Source: JAFDZV01 sp048594725
Lineage (GTDB): Bacteria > Bacteroidota > Ignavibacteria > OLB7
Reading direction: 5' to 3'
NCBI GenBank assembly: GCA_048594725.1
Contig: JBMDXA010000115.1
Coordinates: forward strand, 82,527 to 146,526
DNA: 64,000 nucleotides
Shown: in pieces, positions 25,626-35,364 of the stretch
Layout of the letters: every line of letters starts with the position of its first letter
Numbering within the stretch: position 1 is the first letter of the stretch
Made by a program: the position numbers and the translations under genes
Notes under the pieces: generated by a model
Database searches by the model: none
The model's input: only the letters and a program-made list of their open reading frames with translations
What the model was told of the DNA's origin: nothing

Positions 25626-26054
25626 ATGAGAAGAAATCACTATCGCCCGATGCCGTCGCTTCTGCTGGCGGCTATGATGATGATATTCATCGCGGCCACG
25701 AACAGAACGAGCGCGCAACAGAGTCCCAACTGTTGTAGCTACACCGTCATCGTCCATGGTCTGAGCGGCACCTGCAGCCAGACTCCGATTTCCGTGTCGA
25801 TGATCTGGAACTGCTCTCCGCTGGTCATCACAAGCGCGAGCTATACCGGCAACGGTACCTATAACACCCCGCTCAGCTCTCTTCCCCTTCCTCCTTGCCC
25901 ATCGGCCTGTACGGTGCTCGGTATCTCGCTCGACGGCATCAACTACATCCCGCCGGGACACAACAGCAGCTTCAACGTGAATGGCTGCTGCCTGCATGCC
26001 AGCACCGGATTCGATGCGGCCGGATGCATCGTCGTCAAGATATCCAGGTGCTGA
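25626..26054 (+). CDS. Secreted Cys-rich protein, tandem copy 2 (unknown family)
   Basis: 142 residues from the ATG at 25626 (MRRNHYRPMPSLLL), preferred to 25590 because it gives a normal signal peptide ending near TSAQ. It matches the upstream gene in length, signal cut and Cys spacing: QQ-PNCCSYTV, WNCSP, CPSAC, GISLDGINYIPPG, NGCCLH, a GFD-AAGC and a final C. Identity looks to be about half, so the duplication is not recent. It shares a transcript end with copy 1 at the hairpin 26122-26151. Confidence 0.75.
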   Translation: MRRNHYRPMPSLLLAAMMMIFIAATNRTSAQQSPNCCSYTVIVHGLSGTCSQTPISVSMIWNCSPLVITSASYTGNGTYNTPLSSLPLPPCPSACTVLGISLDGINYIPPGHNSSFNVNGCCLHASTGFDAAGCIVVKISRC

Positions 26055-26121
26055 TTCCCCCCGGGAGGCGCCGCACAGAGCAGTGCTCACGGAGGCATTG
26101 AGCCACATTATCCGCAACGCG

Positions 26122-26151
26122 CACAAGCCCGGACCACCATCCGGGCTTGTG
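26122..26151 (+). terminator. Terminator after the Cys-rich gene pair
   Basis: A perfect 12-bp stem (CACAAGCCCGGA / TCCGGGCTTGTG) with loop CCACCA, 67 bases past the stop of copy 2. Only a weak T-rich tail follows. Confidence 0.75.
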
Positions 26152-26191
26152 TGCTATTTCACGGGTTTCCAGCCCCCTGCCATACGCGGTG

Positions 26192-26344
26192 CTACTCAGC
26201 CAGCACCTGAATCTCGATAGGAGCCACCTGCACGTCATCAAGGCGGAGCACCAGCGTGTATGTGCCTGGGCCGGCAAGGAGCGATTCCCCCATGGACGAC
26301 CAGCTCATGGACACCGTCTCGCCAGGTGGGAGGTTCCTGCACTC
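26192..26344 (-). pseudogene. C-terminal remnant of a beta-sandwich-like protein
   Basis: An open minus-strand stretch ends in TAG at 26192-26194 and begins after an in-frame TAG at 26345. It reads like a real domain end: NLPPGETVSMSWSSMG, GPGTYTLVLRLDDVQ, then IEIQVLAE, a pattern of Ig-like or proteinase-inhibitor-like strands. No start codon with a ribosome site is visible, so it looks like a broken gene. It lies just downstream of the toxin-like gene. Confidence 0.4.
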
Positions 26345-26515
26345 CTACGTGCCCAGGCAGAAGTTTCCTGACATTTCTGATCGGCCAGCTGGCCTGACAG
26401 GGGCGCTTTGCGCCATAACGCCAGGAAACATATGCCCAGGTACTTGCGCCTCTTGCTACACCACTCCCGGCTCACTATAACGTGGGCCTGCGGTAGATCG
26501 GGCCGGCTACAGAGA

Positions 26516-29500
26516 TCACTTCTGCAACCATCCTGACACCTCCACGCCCGTCTTGCTGTCGTTCATATTGTACGGGAACAGAGCCGTGTACGAAAGCCTG
26601 TTCTTCCCCAGTATGCGAAGCCCGTTATGGATGGGGTCCTGGAACAACGCCCCCTGCTTCCCTCCATATCTGAAGATGCTGAAGCTGCCTCCGAATTGCG
26701 GGCTGCTGTAGGTGGCTCGAAGCCCCAGTATTCCGAAGTTCAGATCCTTGTTCAGCCCGATGGTTTTATATACCCCTTCCGGATTATTCGGGTTGAATCT
26801 GGGACTTTCCGGTCCTGATCTATTCGCCTTGTCCGGAATGCCGGTGATATCGACGAAGAACAGTTCAAGGCCGAACGTCTCGTTGCGCCCTCTCCCCATT
26901 TTTACTCCCAGCGATCCGGTTCCGGTGATTCCGTAATCGGTCCCCCCGCCCCAGTGCGGGGGATCGCCAAAATCATTGAACATGTTGAAGCCGATATTGA
27001 CCCCTCCTACATCGCCGCGCAGCAGGATACCGCCGGTCCGGTTCGAGAGTTCCTTCATGCCCCCGGTGAACTTGTTGTAGTTCAGCGCATATCCCACCCC
27101 GGCGAACCAGTCTCCTCCATCCGGGTTGAAGAAGGACATGCCGCCGCCTGTTGAATTCGATCCCAGCAGATTACTGTTATCTCCATGACCGATCATCCCA
27201 TAGGCTTGGAAGTTGAAGAATTCGCCGCTGCCGGTTGTATTGTTATACATTTTCGAGAAGCCGGTCATGGTGACATTGACGCCGAACTCGGCGCTGACAT
27301 ACTTGCCGGGGATTGCCGCAAAGACGCTGCCGGTAACGCTGACGCTGTTGGTAAGCCCGCTCAGCAGGCCGCTTATTCTGAGACCGGCATTAATGGACGG
27401 ATCTCCGGGCTCCGACCCCTTCCCCGTGGGATCGGTATGCCTGACGGGATTATCCCTGGCGTAGACGAAGAGGTTGTTTCCATCCATCAATCCGGCGGGA
27501 TCGCAATTCAGCCACCGTCCCAGCCACGCCACGTAATAGCGTGCGCTGTGGTAGTACAATCCGCTCTCTTCATCCCGCTCCTTGCCGGTATATCGGTAGC
27601 GCTTCGATGTATCGGTCTGGCTGCGCACGGCCTGATAGGATGTGCTGCCGTAGGGAAAATATTCCTCGTACGATAGTATCCCTCCCGCATCATCCAGCTC
27701 CAGACTCGCCGATCCGAGATGATTGCCGAACTGATAGCGGATCAGCTGTACAGGGGCCAGATCGCTCCCCAGCGTGCGGGTTTCCACCAGCGCGATCCGC
27801 TTCTTGTCGTCCATCACATGCAGCGTCTCGCGCTCCAGCGTGATGCCGCCGCCGGTATACTCGTGGTAGATCTCGAACGTGCCGAGATATATCCGCTCGG
27901 ACTTCCGTGTCGGCGTCACATTCGCCGGGGCCTGGTTTTCGGTCACCTTCCGTACACGCTCTCCCGATGTATCGTAGACATAGTAGGTGGTTTCCGGCGT
28001 ATTGCCGCCGGCGCTGGCCTGCCGCGAGGTGGCGTGAAGCCTGTCGTGGTGATCCCAGACCATCAGCGGCAGATGCGGCATCCGGGTTATGTTGCCGTGC
28101 TCGTCGTGGGTGTAGACGGCGCTGTACGGACCGGCGGGATCATCCCCCGGAAGGCTCGTGCGGCTCAGCCGGTTGTTCGTCCTGGATGGCTCTATCAGAC
28201 TGGGCTCGGCATAGGAATAATATCGTGTCCAGCTGCCGCTCTGCACGCGATGGATCATCGCGAGGATATTTCCCACCGCGTCGTAATCGTACCGCTCCGT
28301 GTAATTCGCCATGGCATTGCCATCGCCGGCATGAAGCAGGCCGGTACGGGGCAGATCGGTGTCGCCCGGCTGCGCAGGAGATGCCAGGCCGCCACCGGGA
28401 GCCTGCCCCAGATGCTCGCGCCCTGTGGCTTCTATCAGCCTGTAGACCGCATCGTACGTGTAGGACGCGCTCGGCTCCACCCGCTGGTTGCGGAAGAAGA
28501 CCACGTTCTGGATATCGGCATCATCCCTGATATGCATGATGTTGCCGGAGGGATCATAGGTGTACGCCAGATCCTGCACCACACGCTCGCTGGCCGGGAA
28601 GGATGCGGGCCGCACCGAGGTAAGGCGGATCATCCTGAACGTATCGCGATCGTAGCTGTACCCGGTCTGCACCCCGTTGCCATACTCGATCAGCGTGCGC
28701 CGCCCCTTCGCATCGTAGTCGATATCGGCCACGAAGGTGGTGGAGGCGCTGGCACCACGGAGGTTGACCTCCACCTTTTCCAGCAGGCTGGCTTCGTTGT
28801 ACGCCGGACGGATGATGCTGTTGTCGGGCGTGGCAAGGGTTACCGGACGGTTGAGCGCATCGTAGCTGGTGCGGCTGGTATAAAGGGGTGTTTCCAGCGG
28901 CACGGTAGCAGCCCAGTCGAGCGCCACCTTGTACTCCCGTGCAAGCTGGCGCACGCTCTTCAGCAGATTGCCTTTGAAGTCGTACTCCTCGCTGGTGACG
29001 ATGCCGGCCTGATCGCAGACCTGAAACACCTTGCCGCGCAGATTGGCGGCTTCAGGGCCGGGCCGGGTTTCGCCGTAGATCGTCAGTTCCACCAGCAGTT
29101 CCGATCCGGAGCCCTGGCGCAGATGAATCTCCAGCGGCCGCCGCAGCGCATCATACGCCGTGCGGAACCGATGCCCCCTGCTATCCCAGACGTACACCGG
29201 CTTGCCGGTTACATCCTTCAGCATCCACCGCTCCCCCGCCTCCATGCTGGTCTGGCGGATACGGTTGGCCGGCGCGCGCTGGTTCCTCTCCTCGTCGTTC
29301 TCCTCCTTCTCGGGTCCCGCCATGCTATAGTGGTAGCGCATGACGATGCGATCCCCGGCATCGATCACCTCGCGCTCGTTCCCCTCGATATCGAACAACA
29401 CGCGTGTAGGGTAGAACTCCTCGATCGGAGGATCGGCCGGAGGAGAATCGCTCCGCTTGAACCTGTTGTGCGATATGGTGAGGAAGGTCCTCCCGAGCGA

Positions 29501-32500
29501 ATCGAGATGGGATGTGACGGGCGTGGCGGCGTGCACGGCGGCCTTCCGGGCCGCGGTCTGTTCCTCCGCTCCCAGATCTCCCCCCTGGCGCCGTGCATAC
29601 CATGTGGGGAGATAGCTGGCAGCCGAGAGGCGGCCGAAGAAATCCCCCACATCGGGATCGGCCGAGGGATCGGCTACCAGAACGGTGTCGTTGGTATCCC
29701 AGGTCTGCTGCCGCCATCCATCGAACACCACCTTCTCCCAGGTATGATTGGGATGGAGGGTGCCCGCAACCCGCCCGACGGGATCATAGAAGATGACCGG
29801 GCTGACGCCGATGCGAACGTCGAACTCGAAGCGATGGGTATCGGTGAAAAAGGGCTCGTAGCTGCGAACCGCCTTCCCCTTGTTGTTGAAGACCGTCCAC
29901 CCCTTTCCCACCCAGCGCGGGTCAGCATCGTAGGCGGTCATCTCGGGCCGGCCATCGGTGTCCAGGATGATGTCCCCCTGCGGGTCCCGTTCCGGAACCG
30001 GCCCCGGCTCCGCCCCGATCTTCTTCTGGATCTCCCGGCCGAAGCCGTCGGAATAGGAGAAGGTGATCTGAATCCCCACGCCTCCCGGCGGCACCGGATC
30101 GCTTGCATGGGTGTGGCGGGCAAGCGTGGCGGCGAACGCGGGGGACTTCCGCTCCGGGTCGGGCTCGCGCCAGTACTGCATAAGATCGTAGACGATACGG
30201 GTGGTGGCATCGCCCAGCAGTGCGGGGGCGGTCCCTTTCGGATCGGCAAGGAACTGGTCTATCTCCGTCTGGGTCAGGTTCGGGCGGAATGTGCCTGCCA
30301 GCCGGTCGCCGGGAACCGGGGTATCCTCCGGCTTGCCCATCACCGCGGTACCGGCCACCATGCCGAGAGCATCGAACGCGGCGGCCGAGCGATTGCGATT
30401 CGGGTCCATCACCAGAGCCGGTTGCAGCACTCTGTAGTCGTTGCCACGCAGTACAAGCGGCTGGTCCGGATCGATGTTCCGCTCACCGGCAGTGGTACGG
30501 TTGCCGAGCGGGTCGCGGATTTCCTCCACCAGCAGATCATAAGGCTCGTAGCGAACAGCCGTGACGGCGCCGAACGGATCGCGATAGCGTCCGGGGAGAA
30601 AGAAATGCTGCGCGGCATAGGCCAGTTCCTGTGCCGCTGTGTGGCCGATGGCGGGGGAATAGAAGAGGCGATTCGAGGGAATCCACCAGTGTCCGTCACC
30701 GTCCAGATCCAGGTACCCGCCACGATCGGCGGTCGCTCCCGCCGGCACATCGGCCGGAAGGACTGCGGCGGGAACGGGGATGAGATTCTCCGGCGGCAGA
30801 GCCGGACGCGGACGCTGAAAGACCTCCGCGAGCAACCCCGGCGTGAACGCCAGCGTGCAGGTATTCCCCGGCAGCGCCATCGATTCCACTGTTCCCAGCG
30901 GGAGAAGCGCCAGCGGATCATTCTGCGCGGTTCCGAGATCATCGGGCCTGTAGAGGGTGCGAACGCACTCTATCATACGCCGCTCCCTCCCGCCGCCGGG
31001 GGCCATCTCATAACCGATCTCGCCGTCGAAGATAGGATCGAGAGCACCGCCAGGGCCGGGCACTACGAGATCGGAGCGTTGGAACCGCCCTGCCGCGCCG
31101 GAGGGAACGTAGCCGGTCAGTTCGTAGGTACGGCTGCTGCTGGCAAGCGGCACGCGATACGCATCGTCCTGATCGATCGCGTTGGTGGTTTCGTTCTCGG
31201 CATAGATGACAAGCGTGGCGGCCTGCCGGTCCCGGTCGGATTGCATGGGAAGGCCGGCATCGGGCTGGCGGCGTCCGTAGCCGATGGAGGCGGACTTCAG
31301 GACGGTACCGAAATCATCGAGCTCCAGAGTGAGTTCATGGCTGATGCGAGGATCGGCCGGATTGCGCTCATAGTTGTAGCTGAGCGATTCTCCGGAATGC
31401 GTGAAGAAGACCGCATGACGGTTCTCCCCCTTCGGCTGCACACGCCGGATGATGAAGTTCTGTTCGCTGACCGTGTACGGGTGGCTCTGCCTGGCGCTCC
31501 CATCCAGGGCATAGACCTCCTGGCGGAGCATGGAGCCCTTGAGCGCGCGGCAGGCTTCCCGCTCCTCATCAAGGGTCAGCCCGAGCGGAAGAACCGTGTC
31601 CGGCAGGAGCAGATCACGTGCCTGCGCATCACTCAATCCCGGCTCCCGGTAATACTCTCCGGCGTCGGCACCGTTCAGAAGCCCGGCGAAGAAGTTGGAG
31701 ATGCGGTCGCGGCCGATATAGGCACCGGTATGATACCAGGTGCGGGTGAGAACAGGGGGCACATGAGACGACTGATCGACGTTCGATCCTGATGGGAACT
31801 CCCCTGCGGCATCCAGCGCAGCGAATTCCTCGGTATCCCATTGCTCCACCATCCCGAATCCCCGGAACTCGCGATCCTCGCCGTCGAAATATCCATGATG
31901 ATAGGCATACCGCGTGACGAAGCGGTTGCCGCTGATGCGATCCCGCGTCTCGACACGTTCCACCACATGAACCGGGAAGGAGATCCGGGTGATCCAGGGT
32001 TTCCCCGCAAATTTATCCTCCAGGTAGAACTTCGTGGAAGGAGCATAGGAGATACGCGTCTCCGCGCCGAGGTTGTTGTTCATCCCGACCAGCAGATACG
32101 GTTTCTCTCCCCCCATCAGATCGATATAGCGCATCGGACGCGCCGCAGCGCCGGGCAGCTTCGACGACCAGACAAGACAGACAGTACCGTTGCCGAGCAG
32201 GTCAACCGTGGTCACCGAAGAGAGATCATCGGTCTGGGGGAATGTCTTCAACCGCCGCGGGGCACTCCAGATATTCCCCGATTCATTGAAGTAGAGGCGG
32301 ATGCCGTCGGCGCCGATGTAGATGATGTCGTTGGTGCCGGAACCATTGATATCGGCCAGCCGGATACGGCGCTGGTTGAACTGCTCCGGCATATCGAACC
32401 AGGGGGCATTATCCATCACCACTCTGGCGCCGAACCTGCCGTAGCCCAGATTGGGCCAGTAACAGACCTCGCCGTTGCGCACCCGTACCAGATCGGTAAG

Positions 32501-34297
32501 GCCATCGCCGCACATATCGGCCAGATAGATCGATTGCTCCGCATTGGCGAACACGAGCCTCGGCCCCTTCTCCTCATCGAGCGCCTGACGCACCTTCTCG
32601 GCCGGACCGAAGCCCTCCTCGGCAAGCGACGGATACCAGGTAAACACCTCATCCTCGGTGATGAGCACGTCGGCATGCCCATCGCCGGTAAGATCCACGA
32701 ACTTCAGATTCGGGTCGCTCCAGGAGAGGTTGGGACGGGATTTGAAGGGGACGAACGGCTCCCAGTCCGCATCGCAGGTCCGCTCGAAGAATCCGGGAAC
32801 CGGTTCATCGAACTGCACCACGTCGAGCTGGCCGTCTCCGGCCAGATCCAGGAACTGGGCTCCCCCGGCCAATGTCACCGCCGGCTTTGTTCTGAGAAGC
32901 TCCAGAGGACCGAACCGTGCGGCTACATCCCCATCGCTATTGCGGTAATTGACGGCACTGAAATTCCGTTTATAGAACCACCCCTCCCCCTGCTCGGTAA
33001 AAATGCCGGAGATCCCCTCGCCATCCAGATCGACCCATTGATAGGACGACTCGTCAAGGCCGCAGGGGAGATTTCTGAGACTTTCCGGATCGACTTCCCG
33101 TACGGTTTCATCCACCTCCGCTCTTGTATACAGGAATTCGAGCGGCGGGAACGAGCGCTTGAGATAATTCCCTGCGGCTGCGTCCCAGACATATCCCGAT
33201 TGCGTGGCGGCGGCCATGAACGATGCGGCCGGCTCCTCCAGGTAGGTGAAGTCGGTGGAGCGGACCAGATACGGATCGATCGCAAGCTCGGCGAAGTGAT
33301 GGAACATCAGAACACGCCGGCAGAGCCGGTAGGTTCGCACCTCGAACCCGGCGCGATGCACCGAGAAAGGATCACGCCGGCACTCCCACGCCCCCGTATC
33401 ATCCGGCGCCGGAGCGTCCGGATGGTGCTCGCCGTAATCGAAGATCACTTCGAAGGCCCAGTCGGAGCGGAGCGAGAGATCCTCCCCTGGCTGGCGCGGC
33501 GTGCCGTTGCCGTAGGCGATGCGCTTCAGATAGCGATTGGCCGAACGGCTCGTGCCGGTGCGGTTGTTCTCATGGGCCTGCGCCTCATCGACGCCATCGG
33601 AATTCTCCTCCTTGTACTGGTAGATGACCGCGTTTCCCTTGTCATCATACCGCTCGCAGATCAGCCAGCTGAAGATCCGTGCGGGGTGTGCCGGATCGGG
33701 GTCGCCCGGATCGAAGATCCTGGAATTATTATCCTTTCCATACAGCGTGGTGATGTTGTCGCGGCTGATGGAGCGCCAGTGGGTCTCCCCGGTACCGGTA
33801 TCGGTCCACCGCTCGATGCGGGAGAAAAGCCCCTCGATTCTGGGACGGTACCGTTGAATGCTGTAGGTGATCGCCCCGACAGTACGGACGACCGGGGGAA
33901 GACGCTCCGCATCGCTATCGAGCACGGGGACCAGATCCTCCGCATCGGAGAGGATGAACGTATCGGATTCCTCCGCATCCAGATACCGGGGAAGCCCCTT
34001 ATCGGTTTTGCGGGTGATGGAGGGAAGCCCGAGATGCCACCCGATCCCGAACGGGCCGTTGCCGGCTCCTGAATCGTATGCAAGAGAAAGCTCCGGCCCG
34101 AAGCCGGAGCGCCCTGGGCTGATGGCGATCGGTACCGTCAATGAGCCGGTGCCGGTAACGGGATTTGCCGCGAATTTCTCCCCGATACCACGGATTGCGC
34201 CTCCTCCCTTTGGAAGAGTGATAGCCGGAGCCGATACCGATGGCTTCTTATTGCCATCATCACTGGGAGCGGACTCCTTACGGGAAAGCTCTGCCAT
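26516..34297 (-). CDS. Giant SpvB/TcB-TcC (Rhs) fusion protein with toxin-like C-terminus
   Basis: 2593 residues from the ATG at 34297, which has GAGGAG at good spacing. The N-terminus is an SpvB domain (SLTVPIAISPGRSGFGPELS, GNGPFGIGWHLGLP). About 450-750 holds FG-GAP-type calcium repeats (LAGDGQLDVVQF, LTGDGHADVLIT, INGSGTNDIIYI), then TcdB-middle-like regions and Rhs/YD repeats (about 1500-2250). The Rhs core has YRYTGKERDEESGLYYHSAR and the self-cleavage-type DPAGLMDGNNLFVYARDNP, ending near 2290. So a TcB and TcC shell are in one chain. The last 300 residues are Gly/Asn/aromatic-rich beta sequence (GGGTDYGITGTGSLGVKMG) resembling polymorphic toxin type 23; that match is by eye. No signal peptide or TcA gene is seen. 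Confidence 0.9.
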   Translation of the reverse strand: MAELSRKESAPSDDGNKKPSVSAPAITLPKGGGAIRGIGEKFAANPVTGTGSLTVPIAISPGRSGFGPELSLAYDSGAGNGPFGIGWHLGLPSITRKTDKGLPRYLDAEESDTFILSDAEDLVPVLDSDAERLPPVVRTVGAITYSIQRYRPRIEGLFSRIERWTDTGTGETHWRSISRDNITTLYGKDNNSRIFDPGDPDPAHPARIFSWLICERYDDKGNAVIYQYKEENSDGVDEAQAHENNRTGTSRSANRYLKRIAYGNGTPRQPGEDLSLRSDWAFEVIFDYGEHHPDAPAPDDTGAWECRRDPFSVHRAGFEVRTYRLCRRVLMFHHFAELAIDPYLVRSTDFTYLEEPAASFMAAATQSGYVWDAAAGNYLKRSFPPLEFLYTRAEVDETVREVDPESLRNLPCGLDESSYQWVDLDGEGISGIFTEQGEGWFYKRNFSAVNYRNSDGDVAARFGPLELLRTKPAVTLAGGAQFLDLAGDGQLDVVQFDEPVPGFFERTCDADWEPFVPFKSRPNLSWSDPNLKFVDLTGDGHADVLITEDEVFTWYPSLAEEGFGPAEKVRQALDEEKGPRLVFANAEQSIYLADMCGDGLTDLVRVRNGEVCYWPNLGYGRFGARVVMDNAPWFDMPEQFNQRRIRLADINGSGTNDIIYIGADGIRLYFNESGNIWSAPRRLKTFPQTDDLSSVTTVDLLGNGTVCLVWSSKLPGAAARPMRYIDLMGGEKPYLLVGMNNNLGAETRISYAPSTKFYLEDKFAGKPWITRISFPVHVVERVETRDRISGNRFVTRYAYHHGYFDGEDREFRGFGMVEQWDTEEFAALDAAGEFPSGSNVDQSSHVPPVLTRTWYHTGAYIGRDRISNFFAGLLNGADAGEYYREPGLSDAQARDLLLPDTVLPLGLTLDEEREACRALKGSMLRQEVYALDGSARQSHPYTVSEQNFIIRRVQPKGENRHAVFFTHSGESLSYNYERNPADPRISHELTLELDDFGTVLKSASIGYGRRQPDAGLPMQSDRDRQAATLVIYAENETTNAIDQDDAYRVPLASSSRTYELTGYVPSGAAGRFQRSDLVVPGPGGALDPIFDGEIGYEMAPGGGRERRMIECVRTLYRPDDLGTAQNDPLALLPLGTVESMALPGNTCTLAFTPGLLAEVFQRPRPALPPENLIPVPAAVLPADVPAGATADRGGYLDLDGDGHWWIPSNRLFYSPAIGHTAAQELAYAAQHFFLPGRYRDPFGAVTAVRYEPYDLLVEEIRDPLGNRTTAGERNIDPDQPLVLRGNDYRVLQPALVMDPNRNRSAAAFDALGMVAGTAVMGKPEDTPVPGDRLAGTFRPNLTQTEIDQFLADPKGTAPALLGDATTRIVYDLMQYWREPDPERKSPAFAATLARHTHASDPVPPGGVGIQITFSYSDGFGREIQKKIGAEPGPVPERDPQGDIILDTDGRPEMTAYDADPRWVGKGWTVFNNKGKAVRSYEPFFTDTHRFEFDVRIGVSPVIFYDPVGRVAGTLHPNHTWEKVVFDGWRQQTWDTNDTVLVADPSADPDVGDFFGRLSAASYLPTWYARRQGGDLGAEEQTAARKAAVHAATPVTSHLDSLGRTFLTISHNRFKRSDSPPADPPIEEFYPTRVLFDIEGNEREVIDAGDRIVMRYHYSMAGPEKEENDEERNQRAPANRIRQTSMEAGERWMLKDVTGKPVYVWDSRGHRFRTAYDALRRPLEIHLRQGSGSELLVELTIYGETRPGPEAANLRGKVFQVCDQAGIVTSEEYDFKGNLLKSVRQLAREYKVALDWAATVPLETPLYTSRTSYDALNRPVTLATPDNSIIRPAYNEASLLEKVEVNLRGASASTTFVADIDYDAKGRRTLIEYGNGVQTGYSYDRDTFRMIRLTSVRPASFPASERVVQDLAYTYDPSGNIMHIRDDADIQNVVFFRNQRVEPSASYTYDAVYRLIEATGREHLGQAPGGGLASPAQPGDTDLPRTGLLHAGDGNAMANYTERYDYDAVGNILAMIHRVQSGSWTRYYSYAEPSLIEPSRTNNRLSRTSLPGDDPAGPYSAVYTHDEHGNITRMPHLPLMVWDHHDRLHATSRQASAGGNTPETTYYVYDTSGERVRKVTENQAPANVTPTRKSERIYLGTFEIYHEYTGGGITLERETLHVMDDKKRIALVETRTLGSDLAPVQLIRYQFGNHLGSASLELDDAGGILSYEEYFPYGSTSYQAVRSQTDTSKRYRYTGKERDEESGLYYHSARYYVAWLGRWLNCDPAGLMDGNNLFVYARDNPVRHTDPTGKGSEPGDPSINAGLRISGLLSGLTNSVSVTGSVFAAIPGKYVSAEFGVNVTMTGFSKMYNNTTGSGEFFNFQAYGMIGHGDNSNLLGSNSTGGGMSFFNPDGGDWFAGVGYALNYNKFTGGMKELSNRTGGILLRGDVGGVNIGFNMFNDFGDPPHWGGGTDYGITGTGSLGVKMGRGRNETFGLELFFVDITGIPDKANRSGPESPRFNPNNPEGVYKTIGLNKDLNFGILGLRATYSSPQFGGSFSIFRYGGKQGALFQDPIHNGLRILGKNRLSYTALFPYNMNDSKTGVEVSGWLQK

Positions 34298-34615
34298 GAG
34301 GAACTCCTCACGAATACTATGGTGGTGTAACTTCGGGTCTGGTGGTTCCACTCGATAACCCGCCGGGATAGCGGCATCGAGAAACTGGCGGTAATGATAC
34401 CACAATGGCGGTACGTCTGTCAAGAAGAAACACGCTGGAAAGGAGCGCGGCGGCCCGCAGGCTCCCCTGGCCGGTCCCGGCATAGCGCGCAACTCCCACA
34501 GCCGTTCACACCGGCATGCCCCGCCCCCTCTTGCGTACAGCATGCACATCGCGGACGAGCCGGCCTTGCTGCCTGCACGGAAGTGGCACGCGATATGGAC
34601 ACAGCGAGAACCATT
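34298..34615. other. Divergent intergenic region
   Basis: Separates the toxin-like gene (minus) from DUF4385 (plus). Apart from the ribosome site of the toxin-like gene I see no clear promoter or hairpin. Confidence 0.5.
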
Positions 34616-35119
34616 ATGCCCAGAACAACACAAGCAGCCGGGCGCAGGCCGTCATATCTGGATTTCGACAAGGCCAGCTACCCCTGGAAGCCGGACATTG
34701 ATTATCGCGCCCATCCCGAGGAATATCGTGTGGGAAAAGGCGAGCAGGGCGTGCTGATATGCGAGCCCTATAAAAGTGAGATCGGGCAGCACTGGCGGTT
34801 CAAAACCCCGGAGATCGCCAGAGCAAGCAGCGCGAAAATACTGGCGATGTTCCGCAAGTACCTGCGCGGCAACGACTTTGTCGGGGCCGACATGGCCCGG
34901 AAGTATTTGCAGATGGGATACACGCGAGCGCGCCGGTATGCCAACTACAAGGGGGGCAGAAAGTATGACAAGGATCAGGACTATGCTTTGAAGGAGCGTG
35001 GCACCGGGGAGGAGCAGAAGGCCGTGAGCGCGGAGATCTTTTACAACGCCTGGAAGACCGCCGAGGCCACCCCGCGCTATATCGCACGAAAGGCCGCATG
35101 GAAGGAAACCTACGGATAG
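34616..35119 (+). CDS. DUF4385 family protein
   Basis: 167 residues from the ATG at 34616 (MPRTTQAAGRR); an ATG at 34595 would add seven residues. The whole chain carries the family hallmarks: GEQGVLICEPYKSEIG, HWRFKTPEIAR, ADMARKYLQMGYTRARRYAN and KGGRKYD. It is very basic, with Arg/Lys-rich helices, and is probably cytoplasmic. No function is established for the family. It is divergent from the toxin-like gene and nothing ties the two functionally. Confidence 0.85.
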   Translation: MPRTTQAAGRRPSYLDFDKASYPWKPDIDYRAHPEEYRVGKGEQGVLICEPYKSEIGQHWRFKTPEIARASSAKILAMFRKYLRGNDFVGADMARKYLQMGYTRARRYANYKGGRKYDKDQDYALKERGTGEEQKAVSAEIFYNAWKTAEATPRYIARKAAWKETYG

Positions 35120-35364
35120 GCTCGTGGAGGCATTCAAGGGCGGCGGGGAGTGCGCACACCCTCCCGTTGCGGCCGGTAGCCGCCGGCCTGCGGTAGAGAG
35201 CAGGGGCAACGGCGCGTTCCGCCGGAACGGTCCGTTGCGGCTGGGGTTCAAGAGCGATGTATTGCCTGCAAACGCCAGCAGCAGAGGATGAAGATGGCGG
35301 CCTATCTCATCCCCTGCTGTTGCTATTTTTTCTACTGGCACAACATCTCTCCGCTCTCGCCAGG

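Larger units (their letters stand above)
26055..26515. other. Gap between Cys-rich genes and giant toxin-like gene
   Basis: Holds a strong hairpin, a short minus-strand gene remnant and several small inverted repeats near 26370-26440 (for example GTTTCCTG...CAGGAAAC). No intact immunity-type gene is found downstream of the toxin-like protein. Confidence 0.65.

Noticed and set aside
26370..26440. Integron attC-like site (GTTTCCTG...CAGGAAAC)
   Set aside because: Ends do not fit the attC consensus and no integrase gene or cassette array is present.
27719..31792. 1357-codon plus-strand frame opposite the giant toxin-like gene
   Set aside because: Antisense shadow caused by high G+C; the minus strand carries the clear SpvB/Rhs motifs.
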